Shown: positions 42,440-55,800 of the stretch, one piece after another
How the letters are laid out: each line of letters opens with the position of its first letter
Position numbering within the stretch: the first letter of the stretch is position 1
Source: Strongylocentrotus droebachiensis
Lineage: Eukaryota; Echinodermata; Echinoidea; Camarodonta; Strongylocentrotidae
Assembly: GCA_035222895.1 (NCBI GenBank)
Contig: JAVYIG010001590.1
Coordinates: 124,001-188,000, forward strand
DNA length: 64,000 bases
Reading direction: 5' to 3'
Translations under genes and position numbers: made by a program
Notes under the pieces: generated by a model
Seen by the model: the letters and a program-made list of their open reading frames with translations, nothing else
Database searches by the model: none
Told to the model about the DNA's origin: nothing

Positions 42440-45400
42440 CTGCGCATGCGTCTGGAATTGATCGACCAATCAGATACCTTGTTTAATATGGAGTTTAATG
42501 TGTGTTTAGGGTGAGTGCATGCAGCGCAGACAAGCAAAAATGTGCCGGGCACGTGGTGATCGACGCACGTGGTACTCTTACCGTTCTTAAAAGTATTGAC
42601 TTTGATTTCTATGTCAGAAAAGAAGTATACATTGTAAGAGTACTTCCATTGAGGCAGTTGGAACTTTCTGATGCAAAGAATGTCAAATTATAAACGAAGT
42701 ACCTAACTGCTATATGACGTTTATCCGCCACCTAGTATTGGAGTATGTAAATACTATAAAGCTAGTCTAGGGTTGATAAAGAAAAGGTAATTTTTAAGTC
42801 TAATATCATGAATGGTAGTTTCCAGATTTACAATCTATCATTCAGAACATACTATCATTGCAAATTAGGTGATATACTATGCAACAGTGCCATTGTGATA
42901 ATGTGTATGATCCAGTGTAGATAATATAGTGTTGGAACAACAGAGTATTTCTCTCCCCCTCTTCCATCTCTCCCTTATCTCTCTTGTGTCACTCTCTACA
43001 GAGGTCAACCCTCACTCGTGGTAGGGGAACACACACACACACACTCTCTCTCTTTCTCTCCCTTTCTGTCATGATGTGTTGTTGAGCAACACGCTCCATT
43101 GGGCTAGGACAGGGGGATTAGTGATAGGAGGCATGTTTGCTTAAGAGCTCAGATTAGAAGTTGGAAACCTCAGTGTGAAGAGTTAGCATTTGCTTGGCAC
43201 AAGGGATTGTCTGACCATTATTATTTGGTAGTTTTCAATCGAATGAACCTGCTCATAATATTCCATAGGCCTAATTGTATTTAAAAGTTGATGTTTGGAT
43301 GTTGATTGGCTTATAATACAACATGTATTGCTGTATATTGCATAAGTGGAAGTTATCAAATTTCTTAGAGACAATCAATATTCTTTAGTCTATATTTCTT
43401 GTATTGTATATAGTTTATGATTATTCCTTTATATTTCTATGTTATATGTCATATGGCTAGTCGAAGCATAATAGTGCAATAATTATAGGTGAATCACATG
43501 CAGATTGCAGTATTGATTGATAAGCTCGTTTTCTTAAAACGATATTTACACCTTTGATTGTGTATGTGTTGTGTGCTGGAGGATTACAACATATTTCTAT
43601 GTTAGTATTATTATTTCTAAATCTGAGAGGATACTAGATTAGCGCGTTTAGATGAGATTGTCAATTTAGAGTTAATGTATAACGAATCACCATATTAGGT
43701 ATGAATATGATGTGTACTTATAAGAACAAAACATATATAACATTATCTGTATATAAGTGTTTATTCGATTTGATAATGAAACTGTTCTTATAATAATGTA
43801 GATGTTAGTTAAATAGGAACTCTGTAGGGCCATGCATTATGGTTCAAGGCATGCCCACATAGAGGATTTTTTTATGTTAGGGGTCGGGGCCAAATGCAAT
43901 GAATTATTGATAATTTATTGCATTTTCTTTTTTCTTTTTTTTATTTGTGGGGGCGGCGACGTACCCTAGCCCCCGCTGTTTACTCGTACCAAGGGAATAC
44001 TGCAGGGAGGTTGGACCGAATGGCGCAGCGTGGTCGTACTGATTTTTTTTTATTTTTTGGGGGGAGGGGCAGGATAATGGGTCGCGTACATTATTGGGGC
44101 ACGCCTTTTTTTTCTTTATTTTTTCAGAAATGTACGTTTTCAATAAATATTTTCTAATTTTTAATGACATGAAAAACTTTGAAAATCACAAGACAAATTG
44201 GCAACTCACTCATGAGTCTGTGACGTCATTCAGGCGCGGATCCAGGATTTCTTAGGGGGGCCCAAATTGAAATTATGACGTGACGTAATAGGGGGTGGGT
44301 ACAGGGAGGGGTGAGCTTCCCCCTCCCTCCTCCACGGAGCGCGGAAGCTTTGACGTTTCATTTAGAGAAAGAAGACGATTCGTTGTACCGTTCTCGACTC
44401 TTATCTTAATCCTTCAAAAATCTTCTTTGTCTGCTCCTTTTTCTTCCTACGTCCTCTTCCTTTTCTCTCCTCTCTCTTATTTATTTGTTTTTGCTTTCAA
44501 GTTGGGCCAGCGTTTTAGGGAGGACCACCCCCACCGCCCCACCCCGGCCCCCGGAAGCTCAGGGGTTTAAGGAAATAAATTACCATCAGATGAGCATCTA
44601 AGGGCCCGCCTTAGGGCCCTAGGTTGAATCCAGGGGGCAAAGCCCCCGAAAGCCTAAAGGTTTTATAGGCATTTAATCACGGTCAGATGAGCATATTTTG
44701 ATACCTCTTTATTTTGTGGCAGTTAACCATTCTTTCTTCCTTGCTCTCTTTCTTTCTATTTCTCTTTAATATACTTTTTTTTAAATGTGGGGGGGGGGGG
44801 GGAGGCAGGAGCTCGAGGTTCCCGATCCCCGCCGTTCCGCGGGCCCTGACATGGAGGCATCTCAAGAAGCATATTTCTTGCCTGGCTGTAAATTTAGGAA
44901 TTTGTCATTTTCCAACAAACGCATACAAAAGTATAGGTAATTTATTAAAAAATGAGGACAAATCTCGGAAAAATTATGTCATCTTAGCATTATTTGTAAA
45001 CCACCGTTGTGGAATTAGTAATTAACCACGTTTGAATTTTATTTCCCCCAAGCCGCCCCGCCCCCTATCAGTACACCAGTGCCCCCTCCTCCATTACACC
45101 TTGTTGGCGGGAAAAAAAATGCAACTGATCTCCCCTACCTTTCTTCTTTCTCTTTTTTTTTCTTTCCCTTTCTCTCCTCTTTACCTTTCCATTCCCTTCC
45201 TTCTCTCTTTTTAAAGTTTGCTGGGGGGGGGGGGGGGGGGGGGGTGGGGGAGGCAAAGGCCTTTCACCCCCTACCCGAACCACATGTGGCTGGATTAATT
45301 GCATCTGACCCCCTCCCTTTCTTTTCACCTGTTTCTTTTCTTCTTTCCCTTTTTTGTTCCCTTTTAGCTCTCATCTTTCCTTTTCCTTTGCTACGTACTC

Positions 45401-45910
45401 TCTTTTTTGTCCCTCCCCCTGAGGATCAACAAATTGTAACTGATATCCCCCTTCATTACTTTTCTTCTTCCTTTTCCCCCCTTCCCTTTTTCTCCTCTTC
45501 TCCTTTTTTATTTCCCTTTCCTTCCTTCTCTCTTTTTGGGGGGAGGGGGGGGGGGGGCAACAGCCTCGGAGGCAAGGCCCTCAGTCACCCCCCCCCCCGC
45601 CGATCTCTTTTTCCCCCTTTTTTCTTTTCTTCTTCCTCTTCTTTCTTTCCTTTCTCTCCTCTTTCCCCTTCCCTTCTGTTCCTTCTCTCTCTAGCTCTCT
45701 CTCTCTCTCTTTTTTGGCGGGGGAGGGGGAGACCCTCGCGCGGTTCTCGGGGATATCGCAGCCAATAAGGATCGCGCCATCAATCGGCTTAACGTTTATA
45801 GTCGGCGAATTACAACAATCTATATAGGGTCCAGAACTAGACTACGTACGTACTGAGCTGAGCAGCTTGTAACAGCGGACTTGATTGGTTGCCTTAAAAA
45901 CCAATTTACG
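42440..45910. other. No gene seen; low-complexity DNA between the inverted arms
   Basis: AT-rich to 43,860, with CA/CT runs at 43,030-43,060. From 43,920 it is a patchwork of G-, C- and T-runs. A fragment of MITE family E lies at 44,158-44,235, and a hAT-MITE-like edge (CAGGCGCGGATCCAGGATTT) at 44,234. From 45,120 to 45,735 it is a polypyrimidine tract. Open frames there are composition effects. Confidence 0.6.
45120..45735. repeat. Polypyrimidine tract with G-run interruptions
   Basis: CT-rich on the plus strand (CTTTCCCTTTCTCTCC-type), broken by G-runs at 45,222-45,250, 45,538-45,557 and 45,716-45,731. It opens a 229-codon frame made of Pro, Ser, Leu and Phe, which is not a credible protein. 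Confidence 0.8.
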
Positions 45911-45912
45911 AG

Positions 45913-46088
45913 CGTACTGCGCACCCGTCTGGAAAAGGGCACACGTGTGCTAATAAACTAGCAGGCGTGTGCTATCGCACCTTGCACACGTCTGCTAAAT
46001 AACAGGCGGTGATTGGTCAATTTAGCAGACGTGTGCCGCGTTCCATACGTCTGGGGCATGTGAATAAAGTCCCCAACGGCTTTCCATA
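45913..46088 (-). repeat. Right arm of the inverted repeat, with internal hairpin
   Basis: Reverse complement of the left arm; the 17-bp hairpin pair is conserved at 45,984-46,000 and 46,020-46,036. Arms flank low-complexity DNA with no gene. Confidence 0.85.
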
Positions 46089-46099
46089 CGGCGCCGGTA

Positions 46100-47590
46100 C
46101 TTGACCGTACCGACTGTATCTACGGCTCTAGACTTTAGACCTGCTTTGATGAAGAGGGAGCTATGGTGCTGAAGTGAAGACATTCTTGGACTTGGAGAAA
46201 CTAGGCTTCACTGACAAGTAGGAGCACTAACAGTAACACTACAGTAAGACCTCAATTTTCAAGAATCGGTAATCATGGGATAGATCTAGAACGTAGTAAG
46301 CTTTGCCAGGCCATGGTCAGTTTTTAGTTCTTTGCAGGTCCGTGGTCAATATGAATGAAGGTGATGATGCTGTGCGCGACCGAGTGTATGTGGTGAACTG
46401 GTGATGGCATCATTATGGTACAGGACCTGTAATCTGTTTTTGTGGTTGATCCTGTTATGTTAAGGTGATCTATGTTTAACAAGCTGTGCTGTTTTACAGC
46501 TCACCTCTTTTCCACCTTTTCAATGTCTTTATAGAGTCTAGACTAGTCTACATAAGTTTTTCTTGTTATTGTTCATGAATTTATTATTGTTGGCGATGAA
46601 TTAGAACTTGTTGTTAGGCCTATAGTATAGACCCTAGTATTGTTCATGAATGGGAGCAACTTTATTTTATACCCCACCACCAGAATTGATTAAACGTTTG
46701 TAGGGTACCAAACGCTTCACCAATGAAGCTAAATCCTAACCCTAACCCTAACCCTAGGTCTTTGACGTTTACAGGGCTGTCAACCCTCCTGCATTTGGAG
46801 GGAGTCTCACGCCACCGCGCTCATTCTCCCGCCGCCCGAACAGCTCGTAGCGGGAGATTCCTGCCACCACGCCTTTTTCCCGCTCTCCCGCCAAACCGCA
46901 CCGTATACCCCCCCCCCCCCCCCCAAAAAAAAAGGACAAAAGATCAGCAAATTTTGCAGTCATTTGCGTCTGTTCCGAAAAAATATTAACTTATCGCAAG
47001 GGTCTGGAAAATCTTCATTTTTAAAGCCGATGTCATTGAAATTATAAGTAAAGAGTGGTACCAACTGATGTATTATATTTTGCCTTGCAAATTATGCAAT
47101 TACCTTATATTTGATTGATCACATTTTCTGATAAATCAGCTGTAATCTCCTGTGCGTGAAGTAAAGGTCTCAATGTTTTTATGACTTTTTCGTGAGTTGC
47201 ACTGATGCCACATCGAATATTAGATCGTGATATCTTGAGTATCCTTGGAAGATAAATTTTCTAGTTCCATAATTTTGAAGTAAAAAACATTGCCGTCTAT
47301 TTGGTAATAATTGAAATAAATGCATTTGTGTAGACTGGAGAGAGAGATCTAGAGAGAGAGAGACAGAGAGTTAGCATACTACCAATACCTACATGTGCTG
47401 TTGTTGTTTTAGTTTTGATTGGCGTGTATTATTCATTTATGAATATAAACTTAACAGTTAAATAGACTTCAATTATGGCAGAATGATTACTAAGGTCATT
47501 TTTTTTTATAAAGGATGAACAGCAATCATTTGACATCAATTTCATAGTGCATGCATGCACATTTAGTCTTTAACATTTGCAGGTGATCAT
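46100..47590. other. Upstream region of transporter B; no gene seen
   Basis: Contains a telomere-like (CCCTAA)n run at 46,735-46,758. A CAGGGCTGTCAACCCTCCTG edge at 46,774 looks like a relative of MITE family D and is followed by a C-run and A-run. A GAGAGA run lies at 47,337-47,370. No coding signal. Confidence 0.5.
46735..46758. repeat. Short interstitial telomere-like repeat (CCCTAA)n
   Basis: About four units of CCTAAC. Same class as the run at 2,219-2,239, opposite orientation. Confidence 0.6.
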
Positions 47591-47643
47591 CTTATATTTT
47601 GCATGCAGATATGCTCAACAACCAGTCGTTATCAGATGTTTAG

Positions 47644-47661
47644 AACAAGTGGAGGATCACC
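47644..47661 (+). promoter_or_regulatory. Likely 5'-UTR splice acceptor and leader of transporter B
   Basis: Same 18-base leader as gene A, preceded by ATGTTTAG. Upstream sequence differs from A apart from a shared GCAGATATGCTCA-like phrase, which fits a splice acceptor at this point. Confidence 0.5.
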
Positions 47662-47842
47662 ATGAAGGTTACTCTAAGTGGGACTGTGATAGTGGCCTGC
47701 AACCTCCTAGCCCAAGGAATGACCCATGGGTTGTCCACCTCCATGGGAGTCTTCTACGGAGAGTGGAAGAGAGACTTCCAGGAACAAGCAGCCTTGATCA
47801 GCTGGCTCGCTACCTCTGTGTTAACTGTCCTTCTTGGAACAT
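47662..47842 (+). CDS. Transporter B exon 1
   Basis: Residues 1-60, differing from A only at Gly17Ala and Ala55Thr. Same leader (AACAAGTGGAGGATCACC) and in-frame upstream TAG. Donor GTAAGT. Confidence 0.85.
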
Positions 47843-49802
47843 GTAAGTGTTTCAATTTGCAGAGAAACCTGTCCATAAAGACGGCCACCTGCCTTCATAA
47901 AACACTTTCCTTCTTTTTTTCTTTTGAGTGGTTTATGTGCAGGTTGGACTGTAAAATAGTACCTGTAATTTTATTTATGAAAAAGTAGCTGAGTCTGTTG
48001 CTTGCCATACAATTAAATTGCAATTCAATTTCAGAACAGTTAGGATGTAATAAACATGACAGCCAAGGTTGATATGAATTTAATTCTTACCCAATTTGTT
48101 CTGAAAGGGAACATGACGATGACTCTTAATTTAATACAAATTGATTTTGATATACAGTTTGAAAGGAACTCTGTTTAAATTCTTTTCTTCTCGTTAACCA
48201 TATGGTATTTTGGGTGTCTTGATTCTTGCTATAAATTCTCATATTATATGATTTGTATTATGTGGATTGTATCTTTTTCCCCTCCCCCATCAAGCTCCCC
48301 TGGCTGGTGCACTTGTGAGGCATTTTGGTGTTCGTTGTGTGATGATTGCTGGTGCCATCCTCTCTGCGTCTGGCTTCTTGGCTGCTTCATATGCTCCCAA
48401 CATTACAGTACTCTTCATTACTATTCCATTCATGTCTGGTGAGGAGTTTAGTTTATTTCTTTATTTATTTACTTTTTTATTTTGGTTCAGTTCGGTTTGT
48501 TTTTTGTTTTGTTTTGTTTAGTTTGTTTTTGAGGGGTGGGGCAGTGTTTCCTGTCTCTTATTTTACTGATAACATTATTGTTAAACTACTATGTTGATTT
48601 TAGTATACATGATACATACACACTGTACAGTATATGTGACAAAAGGTTGACTGTGACAGTCCCATTTGTTCCATTAGCTGTCCAAGGCCTGGATAAAGTT
48701 AACTAATTATTATTTAATGCTAAATATATTACTCATTGCGGATATAGTATCGAAAATAATATCGCTAGTGATATTCGTTTGTCTCGCAATGTGGTCAATA
48801 AGGAATCTAAAAATTCACGACGTTTCGTGTGCAACTGCAACACTTCATCTGGTGATAATAACTACTGTAAGCAAGGGTCTTTTATACTCTACGGGAGGAC
48901 CGGCGGAGCGGTCCATAATTCGATCGATAATTGGAACAATAACGCACAATGCCTATTGGTCGACACACACAGTGATCGACCAACTCAGCCGTAGCCGAAC
49001 ATGCTTGGGATAACCAGCATTAACCAGACTGGGACGGTGTTCAGTGCCTTTCCCAGGAACGGCATTGGTATACACGGAGGGTGAAAGAAGCTATCAATAT
49101 CCGTCTCAATCCTAATAATTTCAACAGAGACAACGGGATCGATATCCCCGAATTTTGGATGCGGACGATACGCCGCCATGACACTCGCCGTCCTGCCAGC
49201 CAACACCGGTCGATTCCATTCAGCAGACGGTCCGATCCAGCGGCCCGTTGATTGGTTGAGTACCGTATGCGTCGGCCAATAGGCCTGGTGCATTAGCCGA
49301 ACCAGCGGCCGAATCCAGCGGCCTGGTGATTGGTCGATCACCGTGTGTGTCGACCAATAGGCATTGTGCGTTATTGTTCCAATTATCGATCGAATTATGG
49401 ACCGCTCCGCCGGTCCTCCCGTAGAGTATAAAAGACCCTTGCTTACAGTAGTTATTATCACCAGATGAAGTGTTGCAGTTGCACACGAAACGTCGTGAAT
49501 TTTTAGATTCCTTATTGACCACATTGCGAGACAAACGAATATCACTAGCGATATTAAATTATTATTTAGTTGACCTTTTTTTAATGTGATAGCCCTAATA
49601 CCTGGTCATACAAGTGCCATCAATGTAATTTTACCTATACATGTTTATTTAATTATTATAATTTTATGTTCCCTTATATGGCCAAGTTCCTCAGGCTATG
49701 CCTTTTTTGAGGGGTAAGGGTGATCAGAGCTGCCAACTAGTACGGATTTCCCGTAATTGGTACGGAAATTAACGACCATTACAGAATGTTGTCTCAAATT
49801 AC

Positions 49803-49838
<36 letters not shown>

Positions 49839-52800
49839 ATGATTTATCTTTACGAGTGCTGTGAAGTATGGCGGCCTCCAACACTCGCTGAGAAAGACGG
49901 AAAAGTATCAAGTATTCTCTTAATAGGAGCCATTTTTCATGGAAAACTGTGTTGTGATGACCTGAAACTCAATATTTAACAACTTTGCGTGAGTAAATTC
50001 ACCAAAAATTTCAGATAATCATGCGTCCGCGCAGTGTTGGCGTGCCGTTTTTTTTAGATTCATAGCGCAGCATAGGAAATTACTGATTTATACCTAAAAT
50101 TACTGATTTTGAGCCTTGTGATTACTGATTTTCTGTTCTGGAGGTTGGCAGCTCTGGGTGATACATGTAGAGTGGGGCTGTTGAGAAGGAGATGATTACT
50201 TTTGCTTCTAGGAACAGATATGCCAAAGTTCTCATTGACAAAGACGCTTTGAAAAGAGCAAAATAATGGTTCACATGTATGCAGCCTATATATAGATGAC
50301 AAGGTGAAGTGATGGTGAGGCACTTGATTTTACGACAATGGCTCTACAGTCAATTTCTATCAATAAAAGTACCCGTAGTCTGGAATTTAATTGTGGTGCT
50401 TGTGATCTACAATGTTATTTACTGAATCTCTGGCTGTTGTATTCAGAAATGTGTATGTAAATAGCTAGGGCATTTGAATGTGCATTCAATCATTCCTTTT
50501 GTTGACACTTATAAGCTTGTTTGTTTTCTTACACACAATTTTTTTTAGTACTCCGACACAAGTAAAGAAATTATAATTGCACACACAAAAGAAATTTGGC
50601 CTTGGCTCTACATGAGTACATCCATACAAACTTCACAAAGCAAGTCAACTTGGAGCTTCATTGTTTAGGGATCTATCATCAACATTATAATGCCTCCTGA
50701 AAAATGAATACTAACTGTGTAAAGGTTGAAAACAGCACGAACCTGAAATAAGTATCCTGTATCCAAAGCCTAATGGGTATAGGAAATGTTAGCTTTTTGA
50801 AGTACGTACCTTCACATCCTTACAAAAAGCCACATTTGGTCACAGGATATATGATAACATTGTCTGAACAAATATGAGTGAAATTAATTCAGATTTTATA
50901 GCTGCTTTTATTGAGAATTTATAGGTGATAAAGTTCATAAACTAACAACAATTTTAACCAGTAAAGAGCCGTTACTTTTAATAAAGTTCCTGTTACTAGA
51001 TAACACTCTTGATTATTATCTTTTTTTTCAACAGTTTGCAATTTAATTAATTTTCACACTAAATGTTTCAATTATTTGTTCATTTTTTCTTCATAAGACC
51101 ATCATATAATATAGATGAACCTGATATGTACTAGAATGCTTTATTATTTGAGATAAAGGATATCAAATATTTACAATGTATTCCTCTTAACTTTGTTGAG
51201 AATTTATGTTAGAACTATAAAAGGATTTATAGAGATGTCAAACAAGTACTCTGCAAATGGTTGATTTTTAATATCTCTATGCCCATCAAACAACCTTTTT
51301 GGCTCTTTTGTTTTGTTTATTTGTTTGATTTTATAGATTTCAATCAAGGGATCGAGGGCTGAAATCCTGAGCATAGGGCATTCAGTAGACAGATGTATAT
51401 CTTGTTATTTATAGGCACCTATGCCTCACCTTATGAAAAGTTGCGATGGATCAATATAGCTTGCAACATTATCTTAATATTAACTAGGATAAATGGAAGA
51501 CTTGGATGTGTAACTTAATATTTCAACTCACTTCTAAATCCTCATCACTTTTTCTTCTTTTGTGTTCAGGTTTTGGAAGCAGCATGGCATTTTCTGGTTG
51601 TTTGGTCTGCGTTGCTCAAAACTTCAAGAGGCACTTTACCCTCCTCAATGGGGTAGCGTCGTCTGGCTGTGGAGTCGGTATGGTGGTATGGCCAATCATC
51701 TTTCAGGTTCTGGTAGACCACTACACCTGGAGGGGTGCGCTGATGATCGTAGGGGGCTTACAGCTTCATCTTATCCCACTGGCACTCATTATGACAAGAC
51801 ATTCCAAGACGGACAAACAACTTGAACAAGGGCATATGAAGCTGACAAAAAGTGAGCAGATCGGTTTGAGACAGCTTGTGACGGAGACGGAGCTTAATCA
51901 CAATAGTGTAGTGACCTATGCCGTTGATGCGTCTACCCCCTTTGATAGCGGTTCCGATGACGGCATCGTAATAGCATGTGGGGAAAAGCGGAAACAGAAT
52001 GGTGAAAGTCAAGTGGTAGATTTTAAAATATTAGATGAATCTGATGAGGAGATTGTAGAGCAGTATGATGAAATCAACGGCATTGAGCCAAATGCATCAA
52101 CTCAGCGTCTTACGATGGTGCGTAGGATAGGTCGTCATGCCTCAATGGTCAGCAAGGGAGTGAAGACATCGTGTGTGCAATCAACAGGTCTATCACTCAT
52201 ATGGGAGAATCGCGTATTTGCATGTTACCTACCAATCGCACTGATGGGAGGTACCGTGTATGGGACATATTTGGCTCATGCTGTAACCTGCGCTGTACTG
52301 AAAGGCATTCCAAGAATCGAGGCAGCATTTTTAGTCTCCGTTGTTGGATTAACGAACATGATTGCTCGAGCAACTCACGGCCTACTCCTTAACACAGGTC
52401 ACATACATCAGATATTTTTGTCAGCTTTTGCGTATGCCCTCGCTGCGGTAGCTGTGTTTGTTGCTCCAAGCACCAGTAGCTATGCCGTCATGGTAGCTTG
52501 TGCGTCGGGTGTCGGCATTGCATCCGGCATTTACATACCTCTTCAGACGGTTATTGTTCGACATGTGGTTCCGTTGCACCGGTTTCCAGGCGGGATTGGC
52601 ATGGTGCTCTTATCGGTATGCATCGGGATCATGACAAGTTCTACTCTCTCAGGTAAGAAGGTCTGGATGATGCCAGGAACTCCTTAACAAGCCTGGATAC
52701 CACTAGATCTTGTCAGGAGTATACAAATATTGACTGCTCATGAGGATGATGGTGGGAACTATAACTCCCAAGGTGGTGTTCACACCGGCCCTTCTATCAC

Positions 52801-55800
52801 CCTGAGGCGAAGCCGAGGGGGTGATAGAAGGGCCGGTGTGAACACCACCGAGGGAGTGGTAGTTCCCACCATGATCCGATTACACAGCAGTCTATATTTG
52901 TTTTATATACCTCATCCTTTTTATTGATTCATGATTAGGTCTAGCTGTAGGTCTAGATCTAGCTCTAAAAAACAGGAAACGAGATCAAGAGGAATTTACT
53001 CACCAGAATAAGAAAAATCCAATATCAAGTCATAGGCAAGAGTATTGAATTCCTACGCGCTGCGCATAACCGTGCGATTGCGCATGCGGTAGCCTAGCAA
53101 CTCAAAAAAATTGTGTGCGCAAAAGTCGTGGAGGGGTTAGGAGTCCTATCCCAGGGTTTGTTAGTAGCTATCAAACCCTCTGACGCAATGATACTTGATA
53201 GATCGAAATTTTTGGGGTCACGAGGTCAAAGGTCACAGTGCTCATTATGTATGAAAAAACAGATAATTGTGTTATCTCAAGAACCAATTGATGGATTCCT
53301 GACAAACTTAGGTCATGTATGAATCGTGAACTGATTAGATTTTGGGGTCACAAGGTCAAACATCAAAGGTCACAGGGCTTACTATGTATGCAAAAATATC
53401 TTGTGATCACGTTATCATTAGAACTGACAGATGGATTACTATCAAACTCAGGACATTTATGTATCTTGCAGAGCCATGAACTGATTAGATTTTAGGGTCA
53501 TGAGGTCAAAGGGTCATACATGTATATGAAAAAAAGCTTGTAATTACAATATTCCGAGATCCTGTCAATGGATTACAATCAAACTTGAATTTTTAAAATT
53601 GCCTCCGTTTTTGTTAGTAAAATCGCTCTATGGCGGAGGCATCATTTTCGACTGCAGGCAGTCGAAGGTCCATCTATTTTTTTAGAATTCAAGTATTGCA
53701 GTCCCGCATTAAGTAAAAGACAACAAGAAGGATTTGACACAAATTATGCGCTGTTTGCATAGGTTTATAGTGTTTATAGTGCATAATATCCTTATTTCTG
53801 TTCTTCCTTTAATGGGCATATGGAGGTCATCCAAATATTTGTCTTTTGATAACTCTAGTAGATAATGCAGTCATAAATGTTATTTGCTTGCTCTTGAATT
53901 ATCATCATTCCATATCTGTTCAAGTAGCAATTTTGGTTTCCCTTTTTAAACAAAATCTATAGACACTCAAATTGATGTCAGCAGGGTAAAAATCCTCCTT
54001 CAAACTGATGTCACCTATGCACATGGGAGGGGGGGGGGGGGTGTATCACAAAGATCCTAAGTCGAACTTAACTCTAAGTTGGACTTAAACATTATGGAGA
54101 GCCATTTGTAGCCTTACAAAAAACATACTCAAAAGTATTTTAGACTTTTCATAAATTCCACATTAAGAACATGAAGTCCAACTTAGGATCTTTTTAAAAC
54201 ACCCCCCAGATGTGTTGAACAAAGTACTGTACATAAGATATCTTTTCAAGGTTCAGTGGTAAAACATCAATCTTTGTTGTGCATGAAATCTGCCAAATTT
54301 AGTATTCATTTTGGTGACACTTGTGAACATTTGTATTTGAATAGAATAGAATGAGTATGAAACTAGAAATGCAATCGTGTCACAACGATGTGCGTGCAAT
54401 GACGCCGTGTTTCTACGTGTCGAACGAAAGAGCTTCTCTCGGACTATCCAGAGCAATTTGTACGAAGTCTTTAGCTTCTGTAATATTGGAGACAGGTAGG
54501 GCGAAAGAAAGGCCTCAATAGTGACCTTGATGGGATGGTAGTGACTATGCCTACGATGTTTGAAAGAAATTGGGATAGGGGAAAGAACCTAGAAAGGGCT
54601 CGCAAGCACTGCGTGCAAAAACAAATGGGATTAGTTGCATGTTCGTCATTGCAATCAAGATCGTTCTAGGGGTCAAAAGCGTGAACCCGATTTGCCCCAT
54701 AGACAATGCGTGTAATGCATGGGCGGAAAACGTACAGGATCTGTATTATGACCGGAGTTAAATTGTTTTTTCTCTCTCTCTTTATGTCTCTTTATGGGCC
54801 GTATATGGTATCATTGGAAAGAGAATTTCATGGTCGTTATGGTAAACTACTCTCTTTTTTTATATGATAATCCTATCGAAACATGTGATGTAAAATAGAT
54901 TTAAAGGACAAAATGGCGTCTTAAATGGCCCCCTTGACCAATTTCAAAAATCCGGCCAAGAGGTGCCCTGCGTATTGCATCTCGGAATGTCATTGCAAAT
55001 TTTCAAGGAAAAAAAAGGATGTTTAGGGGGCGAAAAGTAGTCTGAAAAAATGACGTCATGGCCGATAAGTGTTATAATCGGGCGGAATTCGTATAGTGGA
55101 CCCTTGTTCAAATGCGATTTACTCACAATTTTCTGTGTAAACATATATCATACTTGGTATCATTCGAAAGGGCACTTCATTGCGGTCAGTTTGACACCAT
55201 TGTTATCTCCGCGCAATGTATTGCACGCATTAAACGCGCTATTACGTAATGCATAGCAAATTCATCATTTTTGGCGATAACTTTGCAACGAGGGCATTAC
55301 AATTTATTAAACTTGGCAGACAGTTGTCACGTATATGGATACATATGTGTGCCAAGTTTCATTGATGTAGGTATAAAGATCGCCATTTTAGAGCAAGTTT
55401 AAGTTATTTTGGAATTTTCTTGAAAATGGCGAATTTGGAGGGCATTTTTCTCAAAGTCAGTCAGTGTAAGGGTATATAATTTTGTATATGGCTGGAAAGG
55501 GCATATCTTCAAGTATCTAAATCCAAAAAAGGGTACGGATTTGCCAAGCCATAATGGAGATACGGCCATAGAAAGAAAGCCAATTCCCAGAACTTTAGAG
55601 GGCGCTATTTACGTTTTGCAAAGCCATTAGAGCGTGAAATTTGGCATGGCTATGTGCAATTATGAGATAAAGATACTGTGAGATTTAAATACAAAACGGA
55701 ATTTATATGAGAAAGTTATGGCAGTTTTAGATTATTTAGGGGTCATTTTTTCAAGAATTTGAGAGATTGTTGACGGAGACGGTTTCAGATTTGAATTTTG

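Larger units (their letters stand above)
48758..49555. mobile_element. Symmetric palindromic element, 226-bp inverted arms; possible Penelope-like terminal repeats
   Basis: Arms 48,758-48,983 and 49,330-49,555 are inverted copies of equal length, separated by 346 bp. Each arm carries, reading outward, a TATAAAAG box and then CAGATGA...CACACGAAACGTC, which resembles a hammerhead ribozyme core. Hammerheads in terminal repeats are known from Penelope-like elements and retrozymes. No GIY-YIG or RT frame lies inside. It is in intron 2 of transporter B and missing from A. Confidence 0.7.

Noticed and set aside
42502-42693. 63-codon plus-strand frame next to the left inverted arm
   Set aside because: It has no recognisable motif, no splice partner, and it begins in repeat DNA.
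45079-45768. 229-codon plus-strand frame
   Set aside because: It is a polypyrimidine tract with G-runs; the product is only Pro, Ser, Leu and Phe, without domain or splice context.
48717-49545. Frames of 98, 104 and 186 codons that share the same peptide on both strands
   Set aside because: The shared peptide arises because the two arms are inverted copies. It resembles no transposase or RT, so it is not listed as a gene.
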